64,000 bases of DNA from Aliiroseovarius sp. M344 (GTDB lineage Bacteria > Pseudomonadota > Alphaproteobacteria > Rhodobacterales > Rhodobacteraceae). Location of the stretch: positions 806,001 to 870,000 of the forward strand of contig NZ_CP081153.1 of NCBI RefSeq assembly GCF_025140835.1, in the 5' to 3' direction. The translations under genes and the position numbers were made by a program. Below, piece after piece: positions 1 to 9,863 of the stretch. The stretch's first letter is position 1; the number at the start of each line of letters is the position of its first letter. The notes beneath the pieces are model-generated. The model saw nothing but the letters and a program-made list of their open reading frames with translations. It was not told the origin of the DNA and did no database searches.

Positions 1-1440
1 GCCGACTGGCTGCATGCGCCCAACTTGAAAAAGCTGGCCGCCCGGTCGGTGCGGTTTCAAAATGCATATACCGCCAGCCCACTTTGCGCCCCGGGGCGGG
101 CAAGTTTCATGTCTGGCCTGCTGCCACGTCGCACTAAGGTTTATGACAATGCAGCCGAGTTCGCCTCGGACATACCGACCTATGCCCATCATTTGCGCCG
201 GGCGGGATATCAGACAGCGCTGTCTGGCAAAATGCACTTCGTCGGCCCTGACCAAATGCACGGGTTCGAAGAGCGGCTGACCACTGACATTTATCCCGCC
301 GATTTCGGCTGGACCCCGGATTACCGCAAGCCCGGTGAGAGGATCGACTGGTGGTATCACAACATGGGGTCGGTGACCGGGGCAGGCGTCGCCGAGATCT
401 CGAACCAGATGGAGTATGATGACGAGGTCGCCTATAACGCCTGTTCCAAGCTGTATGATCTGGCACGTGGACATGATGACCGCCCGTGGTGCCTGACCGT
501 CAGCTTCACCCACCCGCACGATCCCTACGTTGCCCGACGCAAATACTGGGACCTCTATGAGGATTGCGAACACCTTCTGCCAGAGGTGCCCGCAATGGAT
601 TACAACGATCACGATCCGCACGCCAAGCGCATCTTTGACGCCAATGACTGGCGCAATTTTGACATCACAGAAGAAGATATCCGCCGCTCGCGCCGCGCCT
701 ATTTCGCCAATATCTCATATCTGGACGACAAGGTCGGCGAAATGCTGGATGTGATGGAGCGTACCCGGCAGGATGCGATCATCCTGTTTGTGTCGGATCA
801 CGGCGACATGCTGGGCGAGCGTGGATTGTGGTTCAAGATGAACTTCTATGAGGGCTCTGCTCGTGTTCCGCTGATGATTTCAGCCCCCGGACTGACGCCG
901 GGATTGGTTGACGCGCCGGTGTCGACGCTGGATGTCACCCCTACGCTGGCTGATCTGGCGGGAATTTCGCTGGAGGACGTGAAGCCATGGGTGGATGGCG
1001 AGACACTGGTGCCTTTGGCCCAAGGCGAGGGTCGGGATAGCCCCGTCGCAATGGAATATGCCGCAGAGGCGTCATATGCCCCACTTGTCTCATTACGATA
1101 TGGACCATGGAAATATACCCGCTGCGCGTTGGATCCCGATCAACTTTTCAACATTACTGACGATCCGCATGAATTGACCAATCTTGCGGGCGACCCGGCA
1201 CATTTGGGCACATTGAACAGCCTGCGCGCAAAGTCAGAAGCCCGTTGGGACCTGTCTGCATATGATGCGGAAGTGCGCGAAAGCCAGGCGCGGCGCTGGG
1301 TGGTCTATGAGGCGTTGCGCAATGGCGCCTATTTCCCTTGGGACTATCAGCCGCTGCAAAAAGCGTCGGAACGCTACATGCGCAACCACATGAATTTGGA
1401 CACTTTGGAAGAAGGCCAGCGGTTCCCCCGTGGGGAATAG
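1..1440 (+). CDS. betC: Choline-sulfatase, 5'-truncated by the window edge
   Basis: Hydrolyses choline-O-sulfate to choline and sulfate, feeding glycine betaine synthesis. The reading frame is open from the first base, so the true start lies upstream; 479 residues are visible. The sulfatase signature C-x-P-x-R is at residues 29-33 of the fragment (LCAPGR), with the Cys expected to be converted to formylglycine. A metal-binding SDHGDMLGE segment follows, then the long C-terminal region ending in a [13 protein letters not shown] tail as in choline-sulfatases. The gene lies just ahead of betA, which supports choline-sulfate rather than another sulfate ester as substrate. Family assignment is confident from overall sequence; substrate is inferred from family and neighbour. 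Confidence 0.93.
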   Translation, partial: ADWLHAPNLKKLAARSVRFQNAYTASPLCAPGRASFMSGLLPRRTKVYDNAAEFASDIPTYAHHLRRAGYQTALSGKMHFVGPDQMHGFEERLTTDIYPADFGWTPDYRKPGERIDWWYHNMGSVTGAGVAEISNQMEYDDEVAYNACSKLYDLARGHDDRPWCLTVSFTHPHDPYVARRKYWDLYEDCEHLLPEVPAMDYNDHDPHAKRIFDANDWRNFDITEEDIRRSRRAYFANISYLDDKVGEMLDVMERTRQDAIILFVSDHGDMLGERGLWFKMNFYEGSARVPLMISAPGLTPGLVDAPVSTLDVTPTLADLAGISLEDVKPWVDGETLVPLAQGEGRDSPVAMEYAAEASYAPLVSLRYGPWKYTRCALDPDQLFNITDDPHELTNLAGDPAHLGTLNSLRAKSEARWDLSAYDAEVRESQARRWVVYEALRNGAYFPWDYQPLQKASERYMRNHMNLDTLEEGQRFPRGE

Positions 1441-1465
1441 CAGGCCCACAAACGACGGAACGGAC

Positions 1466-3121
1466 ATGCAAGCAGAATATATCATCGTAGGTGCGGGCAG
1501 CGCCGGGTGCGCCATGGCATATCGGCTGGCCGAAGCTGGAAAACGTGTGCTGGTCATCGAACATGGTGGCACCGATGCAGGCCCCTTCATCCAGATGCCA
1601 GCGGCGCTGAGCTACCCCATGAATATGAAGCTTTATGACTGGGGGTTCAAAACCGAGCCGGAGCCCCATCTGGATGGGCGCATCCTTGTCACGCCGCGTG
1701 GCAAGGTGATCGGTGGCTCCAGCTCAATCAACGGTATGGTTTACGTGCGTGGACACGCGCGCGATTTTGATAGCTGGGCCGAAATGGGGGCGGTCGGCTG
1801 GGCCTATGCTGACGTGCTGCCGTATTATAAGCGAATGGAGAGCTGGCACGATGGCGGCCATGGTGGCGACGCAGATTGGCGCGGCTCAGATGGCCCCCTG
1901 CACGTCACCCGAGGCCCGCGGGCCAACCTTCTTTATCACGCCTTTGTTGAGGCAGGAAAACAGGCCGGTTATCCGGTGACTGGCGACTATAATGGTCAGC
2001 AGCAAGAGGGTTTCGGCCCAATGGAACAAACCGTTTGGCGCGGGCGGCGCTGGTCGGCAGCCAATGCTTATCTGCGCCCTGCGCTGAAGCATGACAATTG
2101 CGAACTGATCCGGGCTTTTGTCCGTAAGGTGGTGATCGAAGATGGTCGCGCCGTGGGTGTTGAAGTCGAACGTGGTGGCAAAATCGAGGTGATCCGCGCC
2201 GAGGCTGAGGTGATCATCGCGGCAAGCTCGATCAACTCACCCAAGCTTTTGATGCTGTCGGGTATTGGCCCCGCCGCGCATCTGGCCGAGCACGGCATAG
2301 AGGTCGTCGCCGACCGTCCCGGTGTCGGGCAGAATCTTCAGGATCATCTTGAAGTCTATATGCAATACGCGGCCAAAAAGCCGATTACCTTGTATCGGTA
2401 TTGGAACTTGTTTTGGAAGGGCATTCTTGGCGCGCGCTGGCTGTTCACCAAAACCGGGTTGGGCGCGTCCAACCAGTTTGAAAGTGCCGCTTTCATCCGG
2501 TCGCGGGCGGGTATCGAGTACCCCGATATCCAATATCACTTTCTGCCGATGGCGGTGCGATATGACGGAAAAGCAGCCGCAGAGGGGCATGGTTTCCAAG
2601 CCCACACTGGCCCCATGCGGTCGCCCTCGCGCGGTGAGATTACCTTGAAAAGCGCGGATCCCAACGAAGCGCCGCGCATCTTCTTCAACTACATGTCCAC
2701 CGATCAGGATTGGCAGGACTTTCGCACATGTATCCGCCTGACCCGCGAAATCTTTGCGCAAGACGCGTTCAAAGATCATGTGAAGCACGAGATTCAGCCG
2801 GGCAATGCGCTGCAAACCGATGATGAGATCGACAGCTTTATTCGCGAACATGCGGAAAGCGCCTATCATCCTTGCGGCACCTGCCGTATCGGCCGTGCAG
2901 ACGACCCTAATGCGGTTGTCGACCCAGAACTGAGGGTCATTGGCGTGGATGGCTTGCGGGTGGCTGACAGCTCTGTCTTTCCGCAAATTACCAACGGCAA
3001 TTTGAATGCGCCGTCAATCATGGTGGGCGAAAAGGCGTCGGATCATATTCTGGGGCGGCGATTGCCATCGTCAAACGAGGAACCGTGGATACATCCCAAC
3101 TGGAAAAATTCTCAGCGGTGA
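1466..3121 (+). CDS. betA: Choline dehydrogenase (GMC oxidoreductase)
   Basis: FAD-dependent membrane-associated oxidation of choline to betaine aldehyde. The 551-residue protein has the dinucleotide-binding GAGSAG at residues 9-14, a [14 protein letters not shown] segment (GMC signature 1), a second GMC signature near [16 protein letters not shown], and the catalytic-His motif [10 protein letters not shown] near the C terminus. ATG at 1466 is preferred because the protein then starts directly at the FAD-binding strand; an in-frame start at 1430 would overlap betC. It lies 25 bp after betC, so the two are probably one transcript. No betB or betI lies downstream here; they may be upstream of the window. 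Confidence 0.93.
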   Translation: MQAEYIIVGAGSAGCAMAYRLAEAGKRVLVIEHGGTDAGPFIQMPAALSYPMNMKLYDWGFKTEPEPHLDGRILVTPRGKVIGGSSSINGMVYVRGHARDFDSWAEMGAVGWAYADVLPYYKRMESWHDGGHGGDADWRGSDGPLHVTRGPRANLLYHAFVEAGKQAGYPVTGDYNGQQQEGFGPMEQTVWRGRRWSAANAYLRPALKHDNCELIRAFVRKVVIEDGRAVGVEVERGGKIEVIRAEAEVIIAASSINSPKLLMLSGIGPAAHLAEHGIEVVADRPGVGQNLQDHLEVYMQYAAKKPITLYRYWNLFWKGILGARWLFTKTGLGASNQFESAAFIRSRAGIEYPDIQYHFLPMAVRYDGKAAAEGHGFQAHTGPMRSPSRGEITLKSADPNEAPRIFFNYMSTDQDWQDFRTCIRLTREIFAQDAFKDHVKHEIQPGNALQTDDEIDSFIREHAESAYHPCGTCRIGRADDPNAVVDPELRVIGVDGLRVADSSVFPQITNGNLNAPSIMVGEKASDHILGRRLPSSNEEPWIHPNWKNSQR

Positions 3122-3207
3122 CGCCGGGTTGTTTGATCCGGGTCAAAGCGGCGGCGACAGAACACGCGCAGTCTTGTTCTGAACAATGACAATAGGAGAG
3201 ATCGCGA

Positions 3208-3447
3208 ATGTCCCACACGCCGCACGAACTGCATGAAGAGTTTCCGGAACTGGCTGAAAAAATGACCGTGTTGAAGCAGGCTGACGCTCATTTTGCCAAA
3301 CTGGCTGATGAGTACCACGAGTTGAACCGCGCCGTGCACCGCGCCGAAACCAATGTCGAGCCGACCGATCAGTTCAATGAAGAAGAAATGCGCAAGAAGC
3401 GCGCTGTCCTGAAAGACGAAATCTATCGGATGCTGACGGCAGCCTAA
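3208..3447 (+). CDS. YdcH-like (DUF465) small coiled protein
   Basis: 79-residue, highly charged, predicted all-helical protein of the YdcH/DUF465 type: a long amphipathic hairpin with many Glu, Lys and His residues and the family-like ending KKRAVLKDEIYRML. An AGGAGAG ribosome-binding site lies a few bases before the ATG. The molecular role of this family is unknown. It is followed by a strong hairpin terminator, so it is probably expressed on its own or with betA. A second, more divergent family member is encoded at 30748-30966. Confidence 0.8.
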   Translation: MSHTPHELHEEFPELAEKMTVLKQADAHFAKLADEYHELNRAVHRAETNVEPTDQFNEEEMRKKRAVLKDEIYRMLTAA

Positions 3448-3457
3448 GGGAATAATC

Positions 3458-3492
3458 AAAAAACGCCCTGGCGATGTCTCGGGGCGTTTTTA
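3458..3492. terminator. Bidirectional rho-independent terminator
   Basis: Inverted repeat AAAAACGCCC (3459-3468) and GGGCGTTTTT (3482-3491) around a short loop. A-run and T-run flank the stem, so it can end transcription from the YdcH-like gene (+) and from the convergent hydrolase gene (-). Confidence 0.85.
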
Positions 3493-3495
3493 GTT

Positions 3496-4320
3496 TCAAT
3501 AGAGCGCTTCTATCCAATCCAACATCTTGAGCAACACGTCCCGGCGCCAAATCGACGTGTGGCCCGCATTTGGGTGGGTCACAAAAACTTTGTTGGGACT
3601 GGGCGATAGCTTGAAAAGTGTACGCCCCATCGAAACAGGGATCGTTTTGTCAGCGCCACCATGCAGGATAAACAACGGAACTTTCGTGTTTTTTACCGTC
3701 TGCTTTGATGGCCACAGGTCGGAGCGCGAATGAAACAATGGCAGCATTGCCGGTTTCTTGTGAGCGACAAGGTCTACCAGCGAAGTATACGGTGCTTGTA
3801 AGACAATACCCAGCGGTGGCCGCCTTCGCGCAACACCATGTGTTGCAATTTCAAGCCCAACGCCAGTCCCAAGGCTTTCGCCCCAAATGATTGTTGGGCT
3901 GTTGCCAACGATTTTCGGCAACTGTTCGTAGAGTTGATTGGCCCTAAGCTGGATAAGCTGGCGACTCGGTTGCCCCTTGCTGCCATTCATTCCGGGATAA
4001 GCCATCGCGACGACGCCGTACCCTCTATCAAGAAACCACGGAAGTTTACCGCGCCGTGTGGCAAGGTTTCCACCGGAACCGGGCAGATATAGGATAGTCG
4101 GCTTGCCCGGCTTGGGTTTGCCGACCCACAAAACCAGTCCGTGGAAACGTTTTTCTTCAAGCCGAGCATCCACGTTCTTTGGATTGGCCCAAGCTGGCAG
4201 AAACTGGTAGAAGACTTTCCGCTCCAACAGTGTCTGTGGCGATTGGGCTTGCACCGGACCGGTAGGCATGGTGGCTGTTGCGATCAGCGCCAGCACTAGC
4301 GAAAACAGTAACTTTTTCAT
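3496..4320 (-). CDS. Secreted alpha/beta hydrolase
   Basis: 274 residues with a clear Sec signal peptide (MKKLLFSLVLALIATATM..., cleavage near VQA-Q). The serine-hydrolase triad is visible: nucleophile elbow GESLG with Ser149, an Asp in HGGADKTIP and a His in HPNAGHTSIW; an oxyanion loop is likely at LYLPGSGGN. The arrangement resembles BEM46/FrsA-like esterases or peptidases, but no substrate can be assigned. The start overlaps the 3' end of the regulator gene by four bases (ATGA), so it is translationally coupled to the PccR-type regulator. A functional link to propionate metabolism is not evident. Confidence 0.8.
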   Translation of the reverse strand: MKKLLFSLVLALIATATMPTGPVQAQSPQTLLERKVFYQFLPAWANPKNVDARLEEKRFHGLVLWVGKPKPGKPTILYLPGSGGNLATRRGKLPWFLDRGYGVVAMAYPGMNGSKGQPSRQLIQLRANQLYEQLPKIVGNSPTIIWGESLGTGVGLEIATHGVARRRPPLGIVLQAPYTSLVDLVAHKKPAMLPLFHSRSDLWPSKQTVKNTKVPLFILHGGADKTIPVSMGRTLFKLSPSPNKVFVTHPNAGHTSIWRRDVLLKMLDWIEALY

Positions 4321-5720
4321 CTTTTGATCTCGTAAGGAAGCGTGCCACGTGAATATGGGTCGACTTGCAACTGACGTTCAAGGGGAGGAACGGAGCGTTG
4401 ATGGCAGAACTGACGTTCGCAGATGCGACAGGACACGCCAATGGGTTCGAAGGCCGCGTCGTTCGAGACATCCAGATCGTCCGCATAGACCAGAGCACCC
4501 GCATGTTTCACTTCGCACCCCAACCCGATCGCATAGCGCCGAACTGGTGCGTCAAAACTGCCGCCCGATTTTGTGACGTTTCGCGACAAGCAGAAATAGC
4601 GCACGCCGTCTGGTGTTTGGGCAAGCTGTCGTAGGAAACGTCCAGGTGTTTCAAAGGCTTGGTGAACATTCCACAACGGACATGCACCGCCGAAACGTGC
4701 GAATTGCAGCCGAGTTGCTGAGTGGCGTTTCGTGATTGTGCCAGCTTGATCCACCCGCACGAAAAAGAACGGGATACCTTTGGCCCCGGGTCGCTGCAAC
4801 GTCGACAAGCGGTGGGCGATCTGTTCGATGGATGCGCCAAAACGATCCGCCAGTCTTTCAAGGTCGTGGCGGGTCTCGTGAGCAGCGGCAAGAAACTGCC
4901 CATAGGGCAAAAGGGCCGCGCCAGCAAAATAGTTCGCGAGCCCAAGTTTCGCGATTGCGCGGGCTTCATCGGTCTGGAATCGGGCAAAATCGAGCGTTGC
5001 CTCAAGAAGCGCATCTTGCGTCAGTAAAGCCACCTGCATCAGAAGTTGAAATTCCTGCGTGGCGCGGGGCGGGCGGGTCGAAAGGCTGAGGATGCATTTG
5101 TCGGGGTCGTAAGTTCGCATCGATTCCTGATCAACCCTTTCAACGGCAATCCCGCGGTCTTTCAGAACAGCTTCGGCCATGTCAGCTGGGGCAAGGCCGC
5201 GGCTTTTCCCGGTGTTGGAAAAATGCTCAGCGGCGCGATCCACGGCATCAAGGTAATTGTCGCAATAGTGAAAAAAGTCGCGCACCTCGTCCCAAGGGCT
5301 GGCCTTTGATCGTCTGTCGTCTGTCCCGAGGTTTTCATCCAGTGATGCCAAACGTTCATGACCCAACCGGTAGGCGCGGTGCAATTCCAGCAACGCGTGC
5401 GCCAAGGCTGGTGCGTTGGACGCCGCAAGGCGCAGGTCCGCCAAGGGCGGAACGTCCGAAAAAACCGGGTCGGCAAAAGCTTCGCGCATGTCACTGACCA
5501 GACGTTCTGCGTCGCCAGTCGAAAGCTCGGCCACGTCAAACCCGAATTCTTGTGCCAGAGCCAGCACGACACCCGTCGACACCGGACGGTTATTGTTCTC
5601 CATCTGGTTCAGATAAGGCAGACTCACACCGAGTTTTTCGGCAAAACTTTTCTGAGTAAGCCCAAGGCGCGTTCGGATTTCTCGAAGTTTCACACCGGCG
5701 TAGAGCTTTTGCGTGGCCAT
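4317..5720 (-). CDS. pccR: PccR/ScfR-family short-chain fatty acyl regulator
   Basis: 467-residue Xre-family regulator. Residues about 10-64 form an HTH (REIRTRLGLTQKSFAEKLGV), followed by a long sensor region of the ScfR/RamB/PrpC-regulator type and a conserved C-terminal cysteine cluster CRICERQFC (Cys431, 434, 439). In Rhodobacter sphaeroides PccR controls propionyl-CoA carboxylase through TTTGCAAA-type sites. Here pccB lies 1.5 kb away with such elements in its promoter, and a related pair lies just upstream of this gene, suggesting autoregulation. Only the MFS gene intervenes. Family assignment is strong; the specific PccR name rests on context. Confidence 0.85.
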   Translation of the reverse strand: MATQKLYAGVKLREIRTRLGLTQKSFAEKLGVSLPYLNQMENNNRPVSTGVVLALAQEFGFDVAELSTGDAERLVSDMREAFADPVFSDVPPLADLRLAASNAPALAHALLELHRAYRLGHERLASLDENLGTDDRRSKASPWDEVRDFFHYCDNYLDAVDRAAEHFSNTGKSRGLAPADMAEAVLKDRGIAVERVDQESMRTYDPDKCILSLSTRPPRATQEFQLLMQVALLTQDALLEATLDFARFQTDEARAIAKLGLANYFAGAALLPYGQFLAAAHETRHDLERLADRFGASIEQIAHRLSTLQRPGAKGIPFFFVRVDQAGTITKRHSATRLQFARFGGACPLWNVHQAFETPGRFLRQLAQTPDGVRYFCLSRNVTKSGGSFDAPVRRYAIGLGCEVKHAGALVYADDLDVSNDAAFEPIGVSCRICERQFCHQRSVPPLERQLQVDPYSRGTLPYEIKR

Positions 5721-5742
5721 GGACAGGGCATTCCTGTGACTG

Positions 5743-5784
5743 ATTTGCAGAATTTGCTATTGTCAATTCATACCATTTGCAAAT
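5743..5784. promoter_or_regulatory. TTTGC-type elements upstream of pccR
   Basis: Between the pccR start (5720) and the end of the MFS gene are two closely spaced TTTGC half-sites (5744-5748 and 5753-5757) and the perfect palindrome ATTTGCAAAT (5775-5784). PccR-type regulators recognise TTTGCAAA repeats, so these are candidate autoregulatory sites. The match is seen directly; binding is inferred. Confidence 0.55.
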
Positions 5785-5792
5785 GCCCCCCG

Positions 5793-7007
5793 TCAAAGAC
5801 TTAGCCGTTTTTCACGCCGGATCACCAGCAAGATCGCAACCACCGCCAGCACGGATGATGTCAACATCAACAGCAAAAGCGGCATCGCCGTAGAGCCGGG
5901 CGCCAACAGCCAACCGGCAATCGCAGATAAGGCTGCGCCACCGCCGATGTTTAACGCGCCACCAAGACCTGACGCGCTGCCTGCAAGTTCAGGCCGAACG
6001 CTCATCATTCCAGCCGTGGCGTTTGGCAGGGTCATACCATTCCCTACGCCCACCCATGTCATGAAACCGAAAAAGATATATTCGGATCCCTGCCCAAGCA
6101 GAAAAAGTGCAAGTGAGATGGTCAGCCCCGCCGCCGTGATGAGCGCCCCATAGAACACCATATTGGTCATTCCAACGCGGATCGAATAGCGGCCAGAGAA
6201 ATAGTTCCCCACGAGATATCCCGCGGCAGGCGCACCAAAGAAGAAGCCAAGGCGGGCCGGGCTCATGCTGTAGATCTCGCTGCCGACAAATGGCGCGCCG
6301 CCCAAATAGGCAAAGAACGCACCAGATGTCAGGGCAGCTGATGCACAATATCCCCAGAACCGCGGCGACGATAGCAGCGATGGATAAGCGCGGAACTGGG
6401 CTCCAAACCCACCAGCACGCGGGGTGATCGTTTCACCCAGATCGCGCCACGTCAGCATTAAGGCTGCGATACCTGCGCCCGCTTGTAGCCAGAAATTGGC
6501 TTTCCAACCCAAAGCCTGGTCTAAAACGCCGCCGATCGACGGGGCAATCATTGGAATGATCGACATACCCATGGTCACGTACCCGATCAACGACGCCGCT
6601 TGATCGCCGGGCACCATGTCGCGAATAGCGGCGCGAGACAGGACAACCCCCACCACGACCGCGGCCTGCAACATGCGAAAACCCAGAAAAACCTGGATGT
6701 TAGGTGCATAGATGCAGCCCAATGTAGCGAAGATAAAGAAAACGAAACCTGCCAAGATCACAGGTCGGCGTCCGAAACGATCCGACAGCGGCCCAACGAC
6801 AACTTGCATCACCGCATTCATGCAAAGATACAGTGCCACTGACAGTTGGACGATGCGGTAGTCGACCTCGAAGTATCTGGCCATGCCTGGCAACGACGGT
6901 AGGAATACATTCATCGACAAAGTTGCCGCTGCCGCGACGAATGTCAGCGTAAAGACATGCGGTGGCGTGCTGGGGTCCAGAAACCGGGAAGTGGGCGGCG
7001 ATGGCAT
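5793..7007 (-). CDS. MFS transporter, Bcr/CflA (DHA1) type
   Basis: 404-residue inner-membrane protein with about 12 hydrophobic segments and the MFS motif GPLSDRFGRRPV between TM2 and TM3. RAAIRDMVPGDQAA after TM4 and MIAPSIGG in TM5 are typical of Bcr/CflA drug-resistance exporters. The start codon at 7007 faces the pccB promoter across a 169-bp gap that carries four TTTGCAAA-like octamers, so it may be controlled by the same regulator. Exported substrate cannot be told from sequence. Confidence 0.85.
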   Translation of the reverse strand: MPSPPTSRFLDPSTPPHVFTLTFVAAAATLSMNVFLPSLPGMARYFEVDYRIVQLSVALYLCMNAVMQVVVGPLSDRFGRRPVILAGFVFFIFATLGCIYAPNIQVFLGFRMLQAAVVVGVVLSRAAIRDMVPGDQAASLIGYVTMGMSIIPMIAPSIGGVLDQALGWKANFWLQAGAGIAALMLTWRDLGETITPRAGGFGAQFRAYPSLLSSPRFWGYCASAALTSGAFFAYLGGAPFVGSEIYSMSPARLGFFFGAPAAGYLVGNYFSGRYSIRVGMTNMVFYGALITAAGLTISLALFLLGQGSEYIFFGFMTWVGVGNGMTLPNATAGMMSVRPELAGSASGLGGALNIGGGAALSAIAGWLLAPGSTAMPLLLLMLTSSVLAVVAILLVIRREKRLSL

Positions 7008-7058
7008 TCGTCATGGCTAGGCGCGCAAGGTCAGTCTGTCCATCCTGCGAACTTAGAA

Positions 7059-7107
7059 TATGCAAATATTCAATTTGCAATATTCACCTTGCAATAAGTT
7101 TGCAAAT
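7059..7107. promoter_or_regulatory. Cluster of TTTGCAAA-like octamers upstream of pccB
   Basis: Four related octamers lie 70-118 bp before the pccB start: TATGCAAA (7059-7066), TTTGCAAT (7074-7081), CTTGCAAT (7088-7095) and a perfect TTTGCAAA (7099-7106). They sit in a locally AT-rich stretch between the divergent MFS and pccB genes. They match the recognition element reported for PccR in Rhodobacter sphaeroides; regulation here is inferred from that and from the nearby pccR. Confidence 0.65.
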
Positions 7108-7176
7108 TCGCCCAATTTCTCTTTCCGGATTGATGGTTAGGCGTTAGTTTGCCTTGAAATCAAGGAGTGCCGCCAG

Positions 7177-8709
7177 ATGAAAGATATCCTTCAGGAACTT
7201 GAAGATCGCCGCGAAACAGCCCGCCTTGGGGGCGGCCAACGTCGGATCGACAGCCAACACAAAAAGGGCAAGCTGACCGCGCGTGAGCGGGTCGAACTGC
7301 TTCTGGATGAAGGCTCATTTGAAGAATTCGACATGTTCAAAGCGCATCGCTGCACCGAGTTCGGTATGGCGGCTGATAAGCCCGCTGGGGATGGCGTCAT
7401 CACCGGCTGGGGTACGATCAACGGTCGTTTGGTATATGTCTTCAGTCAGGACTTCACCGTCTTTGGTGGGTCGTTGTCGGAAACCCACGCCGAAAAAATT
7501 TGCAAAATCATGGATATGGCGATGCAAAACGGCGCGCCTGTCATTGGCATCAACGATTCTGGGGGCGCGCGTATCCAGGAAGGTGTCGCATCACTTGCAG
7601 GGTATGCAGAAGTGTTCCAGCGTAACATCATGGCATCGGGCGTTGTGCCGCAGATCTCGTTGATCATGGGGCCATGTGCCGGCGGCGCGGTCTACTCGCC
7701 CGCGATGACGGACTTCATCTTCATGGTGAAAGACAGCTCATACATGTTTGTGACTGGGCCCGACGTTGTGAAGACTGTGACGAATGAGGTTGTGACCGCA
7801 GAAGAGCTTGGCGGCGCGTCGACTCACACTAAGAAGTCGTCAGTCGCGGATGGCGCATTTGAAAATGATGTCGAGGCTTTGACAGAAGTTCGTCGCCTTG
7901 TTGATTTCCTGCCCTTGAACAACCGTGACAAGGCGCCAACGCGCCCATTCTTTGATGATCCCGCACGGATTGACGAAAGCCTTGATACGCTGGTGCCGGA
8001 AAATGCCAACGCGCCCTACGATATGAAAGAGCTTATCACCAAGCTCGCGGATGAAGGCGACTTCTACGAAATTCAGGAAGATTATGCCAAGAACATCATC
8101 ACTGGCTTTGTGCGCCTGGAGGGGCAGACCGTGGGTGTGGTTGCGAACCAACCGATGGTTTTGGCGGGGTGTCTGGATATCGACAGCTCGCGCAAAGCTG
8201 CGCGGTTTGTGCGCTTCTGCGATGCGTTTGAGGTTCCGATCCTGACACTGGTTGATGTGCCGGGCTTCTTGCCGGGCACCGGTCAGGAATATGGCGGTGT
8301 TATTAAGCATGGCGCGAAGCTTCTGTTTGCTTATGGCGAGGCGACGGTGCCGAAGGTCACACTGATCACTCGCAAGGCCTATGGCGGCGCTTATGACGTT
8401 ATGGCGTCCAAGCACCTGCGCGGGGATTTCAACTATGCGTGGCCGACAGCCGAAATCGCTGTAATGGGTGCTAAGGGCGCGACCGAGATCTTGTACCGCT
8501 CGGAATTGGCTGATGCTGAAAAGATCGCACAACGGACGCAGGACTACGAAAAACGGTTTGCCAATCCATTTGTGGCAGCCGAACGTGGCTTCATTGACGA
8601 GGTGATACAACCCCGGTCGTCGCGTATGCGGATTTGTCGGGCGTTTGCGTCACTGCGCAATAAGAAGCTGCAAAATCCGTGGAAAAAACACGACAATATT
8701 CCGCTGTGA
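7177..8709 (+). CDS. pccB: Propionyl-CoA carboxylase, carboxyltransferase (beta) subunit
   Basis: Transfers carboxyl from carboxybiotin to propionyl-CoA, making methylmalonyl-CoA. The 510-residue length is normal for PccB. Visible features are the N-terminal [27 protein letters not shown] region, two crotonase-like carboxyltransferase lobes, the GGARIQEGV and [12 protein letters not shown] acyl-CoA/oxyanion segments and the biotin-side [16 protein letters not shown]. The C terminus [11 protein letters not shown] is characteristic of the family. An AAGGAG site is found about 12 bp before the ATG. pccA is 1.5 kb downstream on the same strand, separated by three small genes and a terminator. Confidence 0.97.
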   Translation: MKDILQELEDRRETARLGGGQRRIDSQHKKGKLTARERVELLLDEGSFEEFDMFKAHRCTEFGMAADKPAGDGVITGWGTINGRLVYVFSQDFTVFGGSLSETHAEKICKIMDMAMQNGAPVIGINDSGGARIQEGVASLAGYAEVFQRNIMASGVVPQISLIMGPCAGGAVYSPAMTDFIFMVKDSSYMFVTGPDVVKTVTNEVVTAEELGGASTHTKKSSVADGAFENDVEALTEVRRLVDFLPLNNRDKAPTRPFFDDPARIDESLDTLVPENANAPYDMKELITKLADEGDFYEIQEDYAKNIITGFVRLEGQTVGVVANQPMVLAGCLDIDSSRKAARFVRFCDAFEVPILTLVDVPGFLPGTGQEYGGVIKHGAKLLFAYGEATVPKVTLITRKAYGGAYDVMASKHLRGDFNYAWPTAEIAVMGAKGATEILYRSELADAEKIAQRTQDYEKRFANPFVAAERGFIDEVIQPRSSRMRICRAFASLRNKKLQNPWKKHDNIPL

Positions 8710-8711
8710 TC

Positions 8712-9176
8712 ATGGGGGACGCGGACAGACATCGGGGCCTTATCGGCCTGACCAAGGTGATGGCCTGTGCCGTCGCTCTGGTGCTGTCCGCGCCTGTATC
8801 CGGGCTGGCATCCAGCCCTGTTCTTGAAGCCGGCACGCTTATCCAGGTCCCATCGGGGCAAGAAGTTACTTTTCTGGACGTGATCGAAGGTGAAGAGGGG
8901 GCCGCGGGCACAGCGATCCGCTTTCGCTTTCTGGCGCCCCGCATTGCGCGCGAGAAAGGCGATGTGGAGTTTATGCAGGCGGAAGAGGATATGGCGGTGC
9001 TGTGCCAAGACTATGCCTTGCCACATATGATGGATATCGGTGCAGACATGCCTGCCCAGATCATCATTGTTCTGTCCGACCGCGCTGTGGAGTTTGGGGT
9101 TGCAGATCCCGATGCCACTCAATTTTTTGAAGCCTACCGTCCCGAGGACGGCATGTGCATCTGGGAGGGGTTCTGA
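8712..9176 (+). CDS. Small secreted protein, DUF6497-like
   Basis: 154 residues from the ATG at 8712, two bases after the pccB stop. An in-frame ATG at 8679 exists inside pccB, and a later one at 8757 would begin right at the hydrophobic core MACAVALVLSAPVSGLASS, a probable signal peptide. The rest is a compact beta-rich domain with two Cys (in AVLCQDYALP and GMCIWEGF) that could form a disulfide in the periplasm. It resembles small proteins that accompany pccB in Roseobacter-group genomes. Function unknown; the position suggests co-transcription with pccB. Confidence 0.7.
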   Translation: MGDADRHRGLIGLTKVMACAVALVLSAPVSGLASSPVLEAGTLIQVPSGQEVTFLDVIEGEEGAAGTAIRFRFLAPRIAREKGDVEFMQAEEDMAVLCQDYALPHMMDIGADMPAQIIIVLSDRAVEFGVADPDATQFFEAYRPEDGMCIWEGF

Positions 9177-9538
9177 TGGCCTTGCCATACATGACCAAAC
9201 ACAGGGGTTTTCCGGGACGCCTGCCGGGGACTGATTTCCAGTTCACCATTCGCCGCCCCAACAAGTCTGGCGCGACGCCATTGATCGCGCGCGAACGCTT
9301 TGCAGATCGCCGACCCGCAGATCGCCGGGCAGATGCGGGCTTTATGGGCGCGCTTTGGGATCATTTTGGCGATCAGCCCTTCGAGCGCGGAAATCTGGAT
9401 GCTGGCCGCTTGTCTTGGCTGTTTGGCCGCGAAGTCATTGCTGTCGATGATCCTTTTGACCCTGAAAGCTATGAATCCCTGCTTGTGATCGACGTGGACC
9501 GTGCGACCGCAGCATTTCCTGACGTTTTCGAGGTATAG
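9176..9538 (+). CDS. Hypothetical protein
   Basis: 120 residues from the ATG at 9176, which overlaps the preceding TGA by one base (TGATG), so translational coupling is likely. No signal peptide or membrane segment. The N-terminal half is rich in Arg and Pro (ERFADRRPADRRADAG) and the C-terminal half is acidic. I do not recognise the family. Alternative in-frame ATGs at 9155 and 9212 are possible. Confidence 0.55.
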   Translation: MALPYMTKHRGFPGRLPGTDFQFTIRRPNKSGATPLIARERFADRRPADRRADAGFMGALWDHFGDQPFERGNLDAGRLSWLFGREVIAVDDPFDPESYESLLVIDVDRATAAFPDVFEV

Positions 9539-9863
9539 TCGGCATGAACCCGCCCGTCAGTATATTGAACCGGCAGATTCCAGCCCAAAACCTGAGCATG
9601 GTTGATTGGCGTTCTTGCGACGCGGGTAAACCGTGCCAATCTCGTATTCAAGCAGTAAGCATATCCCCGCTTTCTGCTATGGTTTGTCGAAACCATTACC
9701 CTTCCCCTTCTTCAGCCCGGTTCACTGCTTTTGCAGCTGAACCGGGCCTCTTTTTCGCCATATGCACGACTTTTGCTGCGAATAGCGGAAAATTTTACTT
9801 TGGAAATTCTGTAAATCACGGCAAACTGGTCGCCAATAATAATACAACCAGAGGCAGTCAACG
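9539..9863 (+). other. Gene-free 325-bp stretch, possible small RNA locus
   Basis: No convincing reading frame is present. The stretch contains a C/T-rich run (TACCCTTCCCCTTCTTC, 9699-9715 approx.) leading straight into a strong hairpin terminator at 9715-9756. Unpaired pyrimidine-rich sequence before a terminator is a common small-RNA arrangement, but the terminator may simply serve the 8712-9538 genes. The last 100 bp are AT-rich and probably hold the promoter of the lipoprotein gene at 9864. Confidence 0.35.
9715..9756 (+). terminator. Rho-independent terminator
   Basis: Perfect 10-bp stem GCCCGGTTCA (9715-9724) and TGAACCGGGC (9738-9747), followed by CTC and a run of five T. It ends the transcript coming from the pccB side, or a small RNA starting in the preceding gap. 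Confidence 0.85.

Noticed and set aside
2237..2986. Long minus-strand frame opposite betA
   Set aside because: Shadow of a GC-rich coding region; no recognisable domain and no ribosome-binding site.
7499..7506. Another perfect TTTGCAAA
   Set aside because: It is inside the pccB coding sequence in an ordinary codon context; single occurrence is expected by chance.
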